From Eubacteriales bacterium (GTDB lineage: Bacteria; Bacillota; Clostridia; Peptostreptococcales; Anaerovoracaceae): 12,287 nucleotides of DNA. Of the stretch, positions 1 to 6,750 are shown one piece after another. The position numbers were made by a program, and so were the translations under genes. The notes under the pieces are model-generated. The model saw only the letters and a list, made by a program, of their open reading frames with translations. It did no database searches and was not told the DNA's origin. Position 1 is the first letter of the stretch, and each line of letters opens with the position of its first letter. The DNA lies in the NCBI GenBank assembly GCA_028702415.1, contig JAQVOT010000016.1, positions 1-12,287 on the forward strand, read 5' to 3'.

Positions 1-1146
1 TCTGTGGGGTTTGTACTCCCGAAGAGTTGATAACAGGCTCTCAAGGGCCATGGCATTGTGGGCATAATCGATCATCAGCGAAAAGTCATCACTTACATTT
101 ATAAGTTCAACCCTCCCCTTAACCTGCACATCCTTAAGGGCGGTAACAATGGTCTCAGGTTCAACGTCGAAATGTCGACAGATTGCTATGGCCGTCAGGG
201 AATTGTATACGCTGAACTTTCCCGGGATATCGATCTCAACAGAGAAATCCATCATACCCTTCACATCGTACTTTATTCCCAGATATCCGGGCCTCGATAC
301 GAGTTCCATATTCTCTGCTCTCAGATCCTTCTGTGCAAAATCTGTCCTGAACTGTCCGATTCCATAAGTTTCTATTTCACACTCCGCTCCATCCACGATA
401 CGGTGAAAATGTTCATCATCTCTGTTTATGATGCCGACCCTGCATTGTCTTAGAAGAACCTTCTTGCAATCCAGATAATGCTCGAAATCTCTGTGTTCGT
501 TAGGCCCGATGTGATCCGGTTCAATATTGGTAAAAATGCCATAGTCAAAGGTGAATCCGGCAGTCCTGTGAAGCATGAATCCTTGAGATGAAGCCTCCAT
601 AACCACTGCATCGCATCCTGCGTCTGCCATCAGTCTGAAATACTTCTGAACCAGATAGCTTTCAGGAGTTGTATTTGCAGCGGGTATGCTTATATCTGCC
701 CATGTAACTTCTATTGTTCCGATAAGTCCCACCTTATGTCCGGTTTTTTCCAGAATGGATTTGACCATGTAAGTGGTGGTTGTCTTGCCTTTAGTTCCTG
801 TGATTCCTATTGTCTTAAGTTCTCTCGCCGGATGCCCGAACCATGCAGCTGAAATGCATGCCAGAGCGTATCTGGAATCGGACACTTTTATTACCGTTAG
901 TGCCTGATCGATTTCCCCGGCAATTCCCACAAGACAGCTTTCATCCTCAACCACAAGAACAGCTGCTCCTGCTTTTGCAACATCCCGGGCGAACTTGTGG
1001 CCATCCACTACTGCTCCCCGTATGCACACAAACAGGCATCCTTCATCAGCCTTTCTGGAATCCAGTACTATCTCACTGACTTCCTTATTCAAATCACCTG
1101 AAACAACTTCATATTTTAACTCTTCGAGTAATTCCGCCAGTATCAT
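1..1146 (-). CDS. murE: UDP-N-acetylmuramyl-tripeptide synthetase MurE, 3'-truncated by window edge
   Basis: MurE is a cytoplasmic ATP-dependent ligase that adds the third amino acid (meso-diaminopimelate or lysine) to UDP-MurNAc-L-Ala-D-Glu during peptidoglycan synthesis. The minus-strand frame is open without a stop from the ATG at 1146 to base 1, giving 382 codons. Visible Mur-ligase motifs are the P-loop GTKGKTTTT (residues 116-124), NTTPES (158-163), MEASSQG (183-189), TNIEPDHIGPNEH (206-218) and IDYAHNAMALESLL (359-372). The last is typical of the start of the C-terminal domain. The start is supported by AGGAG at 1152-1156, 5 nt upstream. The specificity motif (DNPR or equivalent) lies outside the window, so the amino acid added cannot be read here. 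The neighbouring ddh-dapA-dapB genes make diaminopimelate the likely one. About 100 C-terminal residues are missing because of the window edge; this is not a pseudogene. Confidence 0.95.
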   Translation of the reverse strand, partial: MILAELLEELKYEVVSGDLNKEVSEIVLDSRKADEGCLFVCIRGAVVDGHKFARDVAKAGAAVLVVEDESCLVGIAGEIDQALTVIKVSDSRYALACISAAWFGHPARELKTIGITGTKGKTTTTYMVKSILEKTGHKVGLIGTIEVTWADISIPAANTTPESYLVQKYFRLMADAGCDAVVMEASSQGFMLHRTAGFTFDYGIFTNIEPDHIGPNEHRDFEHYLDCKKVLLRQCRVGIINRDDEHFHRIVDGAECEIETYGIGQFRTDFAQKDLRAENMELVSRPGYLGIKYDVKGMMDFSVEIDIPGKFSVYNSLTAIAICRHFDVEPETIVTALKDVQVKGRVELINVSDDFSLMIDYAHNAMALESLLSTLREYKPHR

Positions 1147-1192
1147 CTATACTCCTATACTTCTTATTATTGGCAATAAACATACAGGTTAT

Positions 1193-1221
1193 ATTATAGA
1201 CCACTTACCCTTAAAAGACAA
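1193..1221 (-). promoter_or_regulatory. sigma-A-type promoter of murE
   Basis: Read on the minus strand, a -35 TTGTCT (1216-1221) is followed after exactly 17 bp by a perfect -10 TATAAT (1193-1198). Transcription would start near 1186, giving a leader of about 40 nt with the AGGAG site before the murE ATG at 1146. This is the best-matching sigma-A promoter in the window. It means murE need not depend on the small gene upstream of it. Confidence 0.7.
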
Positions 1222-1266
1222 AATAAATTCGTGGTATATCAGGCGAATTCCCTGCCGGCTCACGTG

Positions 1267-1497
1267 CTAACCCATAAGTCCTTTCAGCATGTTGATCATA
1301 TCCAGGTCCTCATCTGTTACCTTAACATCCGTCTTGTATTCCGTACCGTCCGGATATCTTACCGCGATGGCAATCTCCTGCCCTTCGTAGAATCCTTTAG
1401 CATTAACCTCATCCAGAAATGGCTGAATTCCGGGGTGATTTGCCATAAACTTTTCTTTTGACTTTTTAGCTGTTGCCAGCATCTGAAAATTTAACAT
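1267..1497 (-). CDS. small hypothetical protein, 76 aa
   Basis: I do not recognise the family. The product is a short, charged protein with no signal peptide, membrane segment or cysteine. The N-terminal third looks helical and basic (KKSKEKF), followed by HPGIQPFLDEV and a likely beta-rich part containing EIAIAVRYPDGTEYKTDVKV. It ends in an acidic helix, TDEDLDMINMLKGLMG. The ATG at 1497 is preferred over an in-frame GTG at 1503 because AGGAGG (1505-1510) lies 7 nt from the ATG but only 1 nt from the GTG. An extended -10 promoter sits just upstream. The gene is on the same strand as murE, 120 bp before it, and divergent from ddh. The strong ribosome site and promoter make it a real gene. The function is unknown. 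Confidence 0.8.
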   Translation of the reverse strand: MLNFQMLATAKKSKEKFMANHPGIQPFLDEVNAKGFYEGQEIAIAVRYPDGTEYKTDVKVTDEDLDMINMLKGLMG

Positions 1498-1523
1498 CTT
1501 CACTCCTCCTTTTTAATGTTCAT

Positions 1524-1532
1524 ATTATATCA
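1524..1532 (-). promoter_or_regulatory. extended -10 promoter of the 76-aa gene
   Basis: The minus strand reads TGATATAAT (TATAAT at 1524-1529, TG dinucleotide at 1531-1532), a perfect extended -10. No good -35 is visible at 16-18 bp, which extended -10 promoters tolerate. The inferred start near 1517 leaves a leader of about 20 nt containing AGGAGG before the ATG at 1497. Confidence 0.6.
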
Positions 1533-1558
1533 ATTTTTTCAAGATGATGCATAATATG

Positions 1559-1586
1559 TTGTGTTTTTGTAGTATAATGATAATAT
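1559..1586 (+). promoter_or_regulatory. candidate promoter of the ddh-dapA-dapB cluster
   Basis: The 145 bp between the divergent 76-aa gene and ddh is very AT-rich. On the plus strand, TTGTGT (1559-1564) is followed after 16 bp by TAATAT (1581-1586). A better -10 match, TATAAT at 1573-1578, lacks a convincing -35. Either would give a leader of roughly 50-65 nt before the ddh ATG at 1643. I can place a promoter in this stretch but cannot choose between the two boxes. Confidence 0.4.
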
Positions 1587-1642
1587 ATATGATAAATACA
1601 TTTAGAACCTGTCAGAAAACGGATTCGGAAAGAAGTCAAAAA

Positions 1643-2626
1643 ATGATTAGAATTGGTATTATGGGATACGGGAACCTTGGGCGAGGTGTGGAATGCGCCC
1701 TTAAGCAGAATCCGGACACGGAGCTTGTGGCTGTATTCACGAGAAGAAACCCTGATGATGTGAAGATTCTTACTGAAACAGCCGGCGTTTACAAGGCGGA
1801 TGAAATCACAAAATTCCGTTCTGAAATCGATGTACTGATTATCTGTGGCGGGAGTTCAACCGACCTGCCTTGGCAGACACCGGAATATGCCGCTATGTTC
1901 AATGTTGTTGACAGCTTTGATACTCATGCCGGAATACCTGAGCATTTCGAAAAGGTGGATGCCGCAGCCAGAAATGCGGGCACCACAGCAGTGATTTCTG
2001 CGGGCTGGGATCCGGGTATGTTTTCGATCAACAGGGTATATGCGGAATCCATTCTGCCTGAAGGTGAAACATATACATTCTGGGGCAAAGGCGTGAGTCA
2101 GGGCCACTCGGATGCGGTTCGCAGAATAGAGGGAGTTCTGGATGCCCGTCAGTATACTATACCTGTTGACTCAGCCCTTGCTGCTGTGAGAAGCGGCAGC
2201 GCTCCCGAACTTTCCACACGGGAGAAGCACACGAGGCTGGTATATGTAGTTGCAGAGGATGGTGCCGATGAGCAAGTTATTACAGAAGAAATCGTCACAA
2301 TGAAAAACTATTTTGTCGATTATGATACAACCGTTAAATTTATCGATGAGGAAACCATGGCCCGCGATCACAGCGGAATTCCTCATGGAGGTTTTGTTAT
2401 CAGGACCGGACGCACTGGCCTTGAGAGTGAGAATAGCCACGTAGTTGAGTATAAACTCCAACTTGAATCAAACCCTGAATTCACTGCAAGCGTGCTGGTG
2501 GCAGTAGCCCGTGCAACATACAGAATGTCCCTTGAAGAAATGAAGGGTGCCAAATCTATTCTGGATATTCCGCCGGCAATGCTCAGTCCTAAATCGCCTG
2601 AAGTACTTCGGAAATCAATGCTCTAA
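1643..2626 (+). CDS. ddh: meso-diaminopimelate D-dehydrogenase
   Basis: This enzyme converts L-tetrahydrodipicolinate, ammonia and NADPH directly to meso-diaminopimelate, bypassing the acylated intermediates of the succinylase and acetylase routes. The 327-residue product has the family's usual length (about 320-330). Visible features are the N-terminal Rossmann motif GYGNLG (8-13), the NADP-binding TRR (33-35), CGGSSTDLPWQTPEYA (68-83), FDTHAGIP (92-99), SAGWDPGM (119-126) and WGKGVSQGHSDA (147-158), which contributes to the substrate pocket. The frame is open further upstream to 1544, but the Rossmann start MIRIGIMGYG fits the ATG at 1643. That ATG follows a modest purine-rich site (GGAAAGAAG, 1627-1635). 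The gene leads a same-strand cluster with dapA and dapB, which make its substrate. Confidence 0.95.
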   Translation: MIRIGIMGYGNLGRGVECALKQNPDTELVAVFTRRNPDDVKILTETAGVYKADEITKFRSEIDVLIICGGSSTDLPWQTPEYAAMFNVVDSFDTHAGIPEHFEKVDAAARNAGTTAVISAGWDPGMFSINRVYAESILPEGETYTFWGKGVSQGHSDAVRRIEGVLDARQYTIPVDSALAAVRSGSAPELSTREKHTRLVYVVAEDGADEQVITEEIVTMKNYFVDYDTTVKFIDEETMARDHSGIPHGGFVIRTGRTGLESENSHVVEYKLQLESNPEFTASVLVAVARATYRMSLEEMKGAKSILDIPPAMLSPKSPEVLRKSML

Positions 2627-2629
2627 GGG

Positions 2630-2654
2630 TGACAGCTTGCCAGATAGGCTGTCA
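2630..2654 (+). promoter_or_regulatory. intercistronic hairpin between ddh and dapA
   Basis: TGACAGC (2630-2636) pairs perfectly with GCTGTCA (2648-2654) across an 11-nt loop. It starts three bases after the ddh stop and ends 16 nt before the dapA ribosome site. No T-run follows, so it is not a standard intrinsic terminator. It could be an RNA-stabilising or processing element that sets the ddh to dapA ratio. That role is inferred from position and shape only. Confidence 0.45.
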
Positions 2655-2684
2655 GCACGTTTATTATGAAAGGAGAGATGCAAA

Positions 2685-3578
2685 ATGGCAAAGAAGTTTG
2701 ATATTAAGGGATCAATGGTAGCGCTGATTACCCCACTTAAAGAAGATGGAAGCATTAATTTTGATAAGCTCGAGGAGCTTCTGGAGTTCCATATTGCGGC
2801 TAAGACGGATGCGATTCTTCTTCTGGGGACCACCAGTGAATCTCCTACTTTCACAGCTGAGGAGGATTTTGAAATAGTAAAACGAGGCTTGGAAGTATGC
2901 AAAGGTAGAGTACCTATCATGGCCAATGCCGGATCCAACTGTACCCGAACGTCCTTCGAAAAGGCAAAGCGTTTTGCCGATGCAGGAGTTGACTCTCTGC
3001 TCTGCATTTCGCCATACTACAACAAGGCCAACAAGGCCGGTCTTTACCACCACATTGCGGATGTGGCAGATTCTGTAGATATTCCGGTTGTGGTTTACAA
3101 CATCCCGGGAAGAACAGGTGTGAATATCCCTGTTGATGTTATGACTGAACTGGCGAAGAAGGACAACATCGCAGGTGTGAAGGAGGCCTCCGGAGACATG
3201 AGTTATGTTGCCAAACTTGCAAAATCAACCCAGGGCATGGACTTTAGTATCTGGAGTGGAAATGACGACATTACCATTCCTATGATGGCTCTAGGTGGTT
3301 CAGGCTGTATTTCCGTATGGGCAAACCTGCAACCGGAAAAGACAGTTGAAATGACTCATTCATTCCTGGAAGGAAATGTTCAGCATGCCATAGACATGCA
3401 GATTGAATATATGGCACTTATCAATGACTTCTTCATTGAGGTTAACCCTATTCCTATCAAGGAAGCCATGAACATGGCCGGTATGGGAGTCGGTGGCTAC
3501 AGGATGCCTCTCTGCGAAATGACAGATACCAACAGGGAAATTCTCCGTGCTGAAATGAAGAAACTCGGCATCATCTAA
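2685..3578 (+). CDS. dapA: 4-hydroxy-tetrahydrodipicolinate synthase
   Basis: DapA condenses pyruvate and L-aspartate semialdehyde, the first committed step to diaminopimelate and lysine. The 297-residue product is a complete TIM-barrel lyase of the usual length. The Schiff-base lysine is K166 in GVKEASGD. The catalytic triad is T50 (in LLGTTSESPT), Y112 (in SPYYNK) and Y138 (in VVYNIPGRTG), and R143 is the expected carboxylate-binding arginine. The C-terminal NPIPIKEAM and RMPL segments are typical of the family. AGGAG at 2671-2675 precedes the ATG by 9 nt. The gene lies 58 bp after ddh and 22 bp before dapB, so co-transcription is likely. Lysine feedback cannot be judged from sequence alone. 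Confidence 0.97.
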   Translation: MAKKFDIKGSMVALITPLKEDGSINFDKLEELLEFHIAAKTDAILLLGTTSESPTFTAEEDFEIVKRGLEVCKGRVPIMANAGSNCTRTSFEKAKRFADAGVDSLLCISPYYNKANKAGLYHHIADVADSVDIPVVVYNIPGRTGVNIPVDVMTELAKKDNIAGVKEASGDMSYVAKLAKSTQGMDFSIWSGNDDITIPMMALGGSGCISVWANLQPEKTVEMTHSFLEGNVQHAIDMQIEYMALINDFFIEVNPIPIKEAMNMAGMGVGGYRMPLCEMTDTNREILRAEMKKLGII

Positions 3579-3600
3579 AGAAACAGAAAGGACATTTGTT

Positions 3601-4338
3601 ATGAAAGTCATGATTACCGGCTACGGCCGAATGGGTAAACTTATTGAAAAAACCCTGACCTCTGCCGGGGATCAGGTGGTTGCCAGAATAGACCTGGATA
3701 ATAGTACTATGCTGGAAACATTGGAGAAAGTTGCGGATGTAATTATGGATTTCAGCAACCCTTCCTTTACAGATCAGGTTATCGCATATTCTTCCCGTAC
3801 GGCCACCCCTCTGCTTAGCGGAACCACAAACATGACTGCTCTGCAGCATAAGGCTCTGGCTGATCTGGCAGAATGCGGGGGCCCGGAAGGGCATGGCGTT
3901 CCCGTACTATGGGCATCAAATTATTCTCTGGGAATAAACCTTTTCATGCACCTTCTGCCACAGGTGGCGACAGCACTTGAAGACTGGGATATAGAAATAA
4001 CCGAGACCCACCATAACAAAAAGGTCGATGCTCCCAGCGGAACAGCCAAGTCTCTGGCAGATGCCATCGACCCTGAGGGAAACTACAAGAGAGTTGATGG
4101 CCGAAGCGGGAACTGTGGGGTCAGATCAAAAAAAGAAATCGGCATCCATGCTCTTCGCGGTGGGACTGTTACCGGCGAACATAAAGTTGATTTCTTCGGC
4201 AATGATGAAGTTTTCGAAATCACCCACAAAGCAGGCAGCCGTCAGATCCTTGTAGACGGAGCAATCGGTGCAGCCCGCAAACTAATCCTTAAGAGACCGG
4301 GGCTTTATGATATGGAATCCCTTCTCTTCGGTGCTTAA
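3601..4338 (+). CDS. dapB: 4-hydroxy-tetrahydrodipicolinate reductase
   Basis: DapB reduces the DapA product with NAD(P)H to tetrahydrodipicolinate, the substrate of the Ddh encoded two genes upstream. The 245-residue product has the nucleotide-binding GYGRMG (7-12), DFSNPS (50-55), SGTTNM (73-78) and the signature ETHHNKKVDAPSGTA (135-149). That signature carries the catalytic histidine pair 137-138 and lysine 141. The C-terminal half has IHALRGGTVTGEH and FEITHKAGSR, also characteristic. AGAAAGGA (3585-3592) lies 8 nt before the ATG. The product is somewhat shorter than E. coli DapB (about 270 residues) but no motif is missing. It is the last gene of the ddh-dapA-dapB cluster and is followed by a strong hairpin. 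Confidence 0.97.
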   Translation: MKVMITGYGRMGKLIEKTLTSAGDQVVARIDLDNSTMLETLEKVADVIMDFSNPSFTDQVIAYSSRTATPLLSGTTNMTALQHKALADLAECGGPEGHGVPVLWASNYSLGINLFMHLLPQVATALEDWDIEITETHHNKKVDAPSGTAKSLADAIDPEGNYKRVDGRSGNCGVRSKKEIGIHALRGGTVTGEHKVDFFGNDEVFEITHKAGSRQILVDGAIGAARKLILKRPGLYDMESLLFGA

Positions 4339-4354
4339 GCGGATTTTCAGCAAC

Positions 4355-4438
4355 AAAAAAGATGACAACTATTAGGTGACCCCCAAAAGTAAGACTTTTG
4401 GGGGTCAGTTCATATACCCTTATGTTGTCATCTTTATT
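4355..4438. terminator. bidirectional terminator between dapB and the DUF1292 gene
   Basis: AAAGATGACAAC (4358-4369) pairs perfectly over 12 bp with GTTGTCATCTTT (4424-4435). On the plus strand the stem is followed by TTATTATTAG. On the minus strand it is followed by TTTTTT-rich sequence (the complement of the A-run at 4355-4360). It sits between two convergent genes, 20 bp from dapB and 9 bp from the DUF1292 stop, so it probably stops transcription from both sides. The space between the arms is not a simple loop: it holds a second, longer palindrome, described separately. Confidence 0.8.
4377..4407. repeat. perfect 14-bp inverted repeat with 3-nt loop nested inside the terminator
   Basis: TGACCCCCAAAAGT (4377-4390) and ACTTTTGGGGGTCA (4394-4407) are perfect reverse complements around the triloop AAG. 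The GC block and length make this a very stable hairpin or potential cruciform. The arm together with the following GTTCA resembles, from memory, the terminal inverted repeats of IS3-family (IS150-like) elements, which often carry CCCCCAAAAGT near the tip. This suggests a tiny remnant or miniature palindrome made of two facing ends. No transposase sequence is present. The inverted repeat itself is certain; its origin is inference. Confidence 0.75.
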
Positions 4439-4446
4439 ATTAGCGT

Positions 4447-4728
4447 TTATGCTTCAACAAGTTCCTCATCAATAAGACTTTCAAATTCCTTGGTGGCCTT
4501 TTCAAATTCTTCATCTGTCAGGTCATCAATTAGTTCATAGTCTTCTTCGTATTCTTTATAACCATAGATGTAAACCTCTCCTGTTCCGAGAGGGTTCAGT
4601 GCAATGTAATCCTTACCTTCAACATCAAATATTCCTACAACACCGCATTCTTCTTCGGTGCCATCATCATATTCCAGTGTAATTATATCCTCTTCTTCAT
4701 ATCCGTATAATTCTTTATCTTCTGTCAT
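4447..4728 (-). CDS. DUF1292 family protein, 93 aa
   Basis: This is a small, strongly acidic protein matching the DUF1292 (YrzB-like) family common in Firmicutes, whose function is not established. The core reads ITLEYDDGTEEECGVVGIFDVEGKDYIAL, then a short beta-rich segment VYIYGYKEYE. An acidic helical C-terminus (DDLTDEEFEKATKEFESLIDEE) follows. The N-terminus MTEDKELYGYEEED is also acidic. There is no membrane segment or signal peptide, so the product should be cytosolic. AGGAG lies about 6 nt before the ATG at 4728. A well-formed promoter lies directly upstream, so the gene can be expressed independently of uvrC. Its stop codon is 9 bp from the two-way terminator. Confidence 0.88.
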   Translation of the reverse strand: MTEDKELYGYEEEDIITLEYDDGTEEECGVVGIFDVEGKDYIALNPLGTGEVYIYGYKEYEEDYELIDDLTDEEFEKATKEFESLIDEELVEA

Positions 4729-4757
4729 TATATTTCTCCTTTTCTTTTACTATCGTA

Positions 4758-4786
4758 ACTATATCATTAAGACCCTGAAAACTCAA
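4758..4786 (-). promoter_or_regulatory. promoter of the DUF1292 gene
   Basis: On the minus strand, TTGAGT (4781-4786) is followed after 17 bp by TATAGT (4758-4763), preceded by TGA (4764-4766), so it also has the extended -10 dinucleotide. The start would fall near 4751, giving a leader of about 22 nt that keeps the AGGAG site. I see no terminator after uvrC in the 121-bp gap, so read-through from uvrC is also possible. Confidence 0.6.
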
Positions 4787-4849
4787 CCGGATTTTTCTGC
4801 TTTTGCGTCGGAATTCACAGTTATCAGCAGGATATTAAAGTATCTTCCT

Positions 4850-6748
4850 TCAACCGATCCCTCCAAAAAACTTTACTATATTCTCTGCCGCGGAAATGTT
4901 CATTCCGCTGACTTCGGCAAGCTTTTTCCTGCCATCAGCTTCTGATGCTGTCTTTCTGATTTTTTCCACGCTGCCAAATTGCTCAAGTAAAGCCCCCCTT
5001 CTTGCGGGGCCGATTCCCGGAATTTCATCAAGCACGGATTTTTCAGCATTTTTATTTCTCAATTTACGGTGATATTCAATTGCGAATCTGTGAACTTCTT
5101 CCTGAACAGTTCCTATGTATTTATAAAGCAAAGGCCTTCCTGAAAGATCAATTTCCCGCCAATTTTCCTCTTCTCCCATGACCCTGTATACCAGTGCTCT
5201 GGTTCTGTGGTGGTCGTCCTTAACCATTCCAACAACAGGAATATCAAAGCCGGTGTTCTCTATCACCTGAAGTGCCGTACTTACATGTCCCTTACCTCCG
5301 TCCATGAAAATCAGGTCCGGTAGAACCGTAAACTTATCATCTCCACTGAATACCCGCAGGAATCTTCTGGAGAGGACTTCCCCCATGGACCCATAGTCAT
5401 CCTGGCCCTTAACGGTTCTTACCTTGAACTTTCTGTATCCGCTTTTATCGGGTTTCAAGCCCTGGAACACCACCATGGCCCCCACAGTATCCACTCCGTT
5501 TGTGTTGGAAATATCATATGCTTCGATTCTGAATTCCCGTCCGTCATAGTTGCCTGACTCCCGGTTCATTTCAACAAATAAATTCCATATTTCTTTTCCC
5601 AGATTCTCTTTTCTCTCTCGGCTAGCTTTTGATCTTGTTTCAATCGTGAGAGCCAATTCCTTCGCATCACGAAGGGCAAGCTTGAGAAGAGCTCTCTTCT
5701 CACCTCTTTCGGGTTTTAGAATACGTACTCTGTGTCCTGCGCCTTCTTTAAGAAATTCCTCTGTTGCTTTCAGATCCTCTGGAAGTATATCCACCAGAAT
5801 TTCCTTTGGTAGGTTTGGCACGTTTCCGTAATGCTGTCTGATAAATGTAGTTATAATCTGCCTGTCAGATGTATCTATAGAGTCTGCGGCATCCAGCAGG
5901 AATGTTTCTCTTCCCACAAGCTTACCATCACGAAGGGTAAAAACCACCGCGAAAGACTCCTGATTTGCCGATTTGCTGTTCATTGTTATCACAATATCGG
6001 CTTCACTGGAATGATGCAAAACCACGCGCTGTGTTTCGGACAATGCCTTTGCCGCTTCAATATATCCCCTGTACTCTGCGGCAAGCTCATATTCCAGTTT
6101 TTCCGCCGCTTCCTGCATCTTGGCATTCAGCTCTTTTATAAGTGGAACGTCGTGACCCCTGAGAAAATCCGTTGCTCCACGGACCGCCTGATTATAATCA
6201 TCCCTAGATGCAAGTCCGGTGCAGATACCCGGGCACTGGCCGATATGGTAATTCAAGCAGGGTCTGAAGCCTTTGGCGAAGGCAACCGCATTACATCTCT
6301 TGAGGCGAAAGCTGGCGTTCAGCAGATCTACCATCCTGTTCACTGCGCCGGCATCACTATATGGACCGAAATACTGCCCCCCGTCTTTTTTCGCAATCCG
6401 GGTCTTGATAACACGTGGCCATTCTTCATTTGTTATCTTTATGTAGGGGTATGTCTTGTCGTCTCTTAAAAGCACATTGTACTTGGGGCGATATTTTTTT
6501 ATCAGATTGCACTCCAGAATAAGAGCTTCTGTTTCACTTCCTGCCCTGATGTATTCAAACTCGGCAATATTCTCCACCATACTGCGAACCTTCGGCGGCA
6601 TGTTCTTCTGTGACTGGAAATACTGTCTCACACGATTGCGCAGGCTAATAGCTTTGCCAACATAAATTATGTTGCCAAGTTTATCTTTATGCAGATATAC
6701 TCCGGGACTGTCCGGAAGTTTTTTAAGATTCTCTTTGATATCAAACAT
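4850..6748 (-). CDS. uvrC: excinuclease ABC subunit UvrC
   Basis: UvrC is the dual-incision nuclease of bacterial nucleotide excision repair, recruited by UvrB to damaged DNA. The 632-residue product is full length. The N-terminal GIY-YIG domain (about 13-95) makes the 3' cut and shows GVYLH, IIYVGKA with Y29, and R39. A UVR helix pair for UvrB binding lies around 205-240 (MQEAAEKLEYELAAEYRGYI). The RNase H-like domain for the 5' cut shows YDISNTNG (D412), KGQDDYGSM (D450/D451), FMDGGKGH (D483) and HRFAI (H553). Tandem helix-hairpin-helix motifs close the protein, including IPGIGPARRGALLEQFGS (576-593). The ATG at 6748 lies only 2 nt after the stop of the dacF-type gene, so translation is probably coupled. 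No strong separate ribosome site is visible. Confidence 0.97.
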   Translation of the reverse strand: MFDIKENLKKLPDSPGVYLHKDKLGNIIYVGKAISLRNRVRQYFQSQKNMPPKVRSMVENIAEFEYIRAGSETEALILECNLIKKYRPKYNVLLRDDKTYPYIKITNEEWPRVIKTRIAKKDGGQYFGPYSDAGAVNRMVDLLNASFRLKRCNAVAFAKGFRPCLNYHIGQCPGICTGLASRDDYNQAVRGATDFLRGHDVPLIKELNAKMQEAAEKLEYELAAEYRGYIEAAKALSETQRVVLHHSSEADIVITMNSKSANQESFAVVFTLRDGKLVGRETFLLDAADSIDTSDRQIITTFIRQHYGNVPNLPKEILVDILPEDLKATEEFLKEGAGHRVRILKPERGEKRALLKLALRDAKELALTIETRSKASRERKENLGKEIWNLFVEMNRESGNYDGREFRIEAYDISNTNGVDTVGAMVVFQGLKPDKSGYRKFKVRTVKGQDDYGSMGEVLSRRFLRVFSGDDKFTVLPDLIFMDGGKGHVSTALQVIENTGFDIPVVGMVKDDHHRTRALVYRVMGEEENWREIDLSGRPLLYKYIGTVQEEVHRFAIEYHRKLRNKNAEKSVLDEIPGIGPARRGALLEQFGSVEKIRKTASEADGRKKLAEVSGMNISAAENIVKFFGGIG

Positions 6749-6750
6749 TA

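Noticed and set aside
58..453. 131-codon plus-strand open frame at the left end
   Set aside because: It is antisense to murE, which is open through the whole region with its motifs intact.
1240..1258. Possible terminator hairpin (CAGG...CCTG) after the 76-aa gene
   Set aside because: The stem is only 4 bp with no T-run, so chance pairing is more likely.
1544..1642. 33-residue N-terminal extension of Ddh
   Set aside because: It is translated from the AT-rich promoter region, and the family starts directly at the Rossmann motif encoded from 1643.
5831..6469. 212-codon plus-strand open frame opposite uvrC
   Set aside because: It lies entirely antisense to a uvrC gene with all its catalytic motifs, has no ribosome site, and its translation is Cys/His-rich without any recognisable domain.
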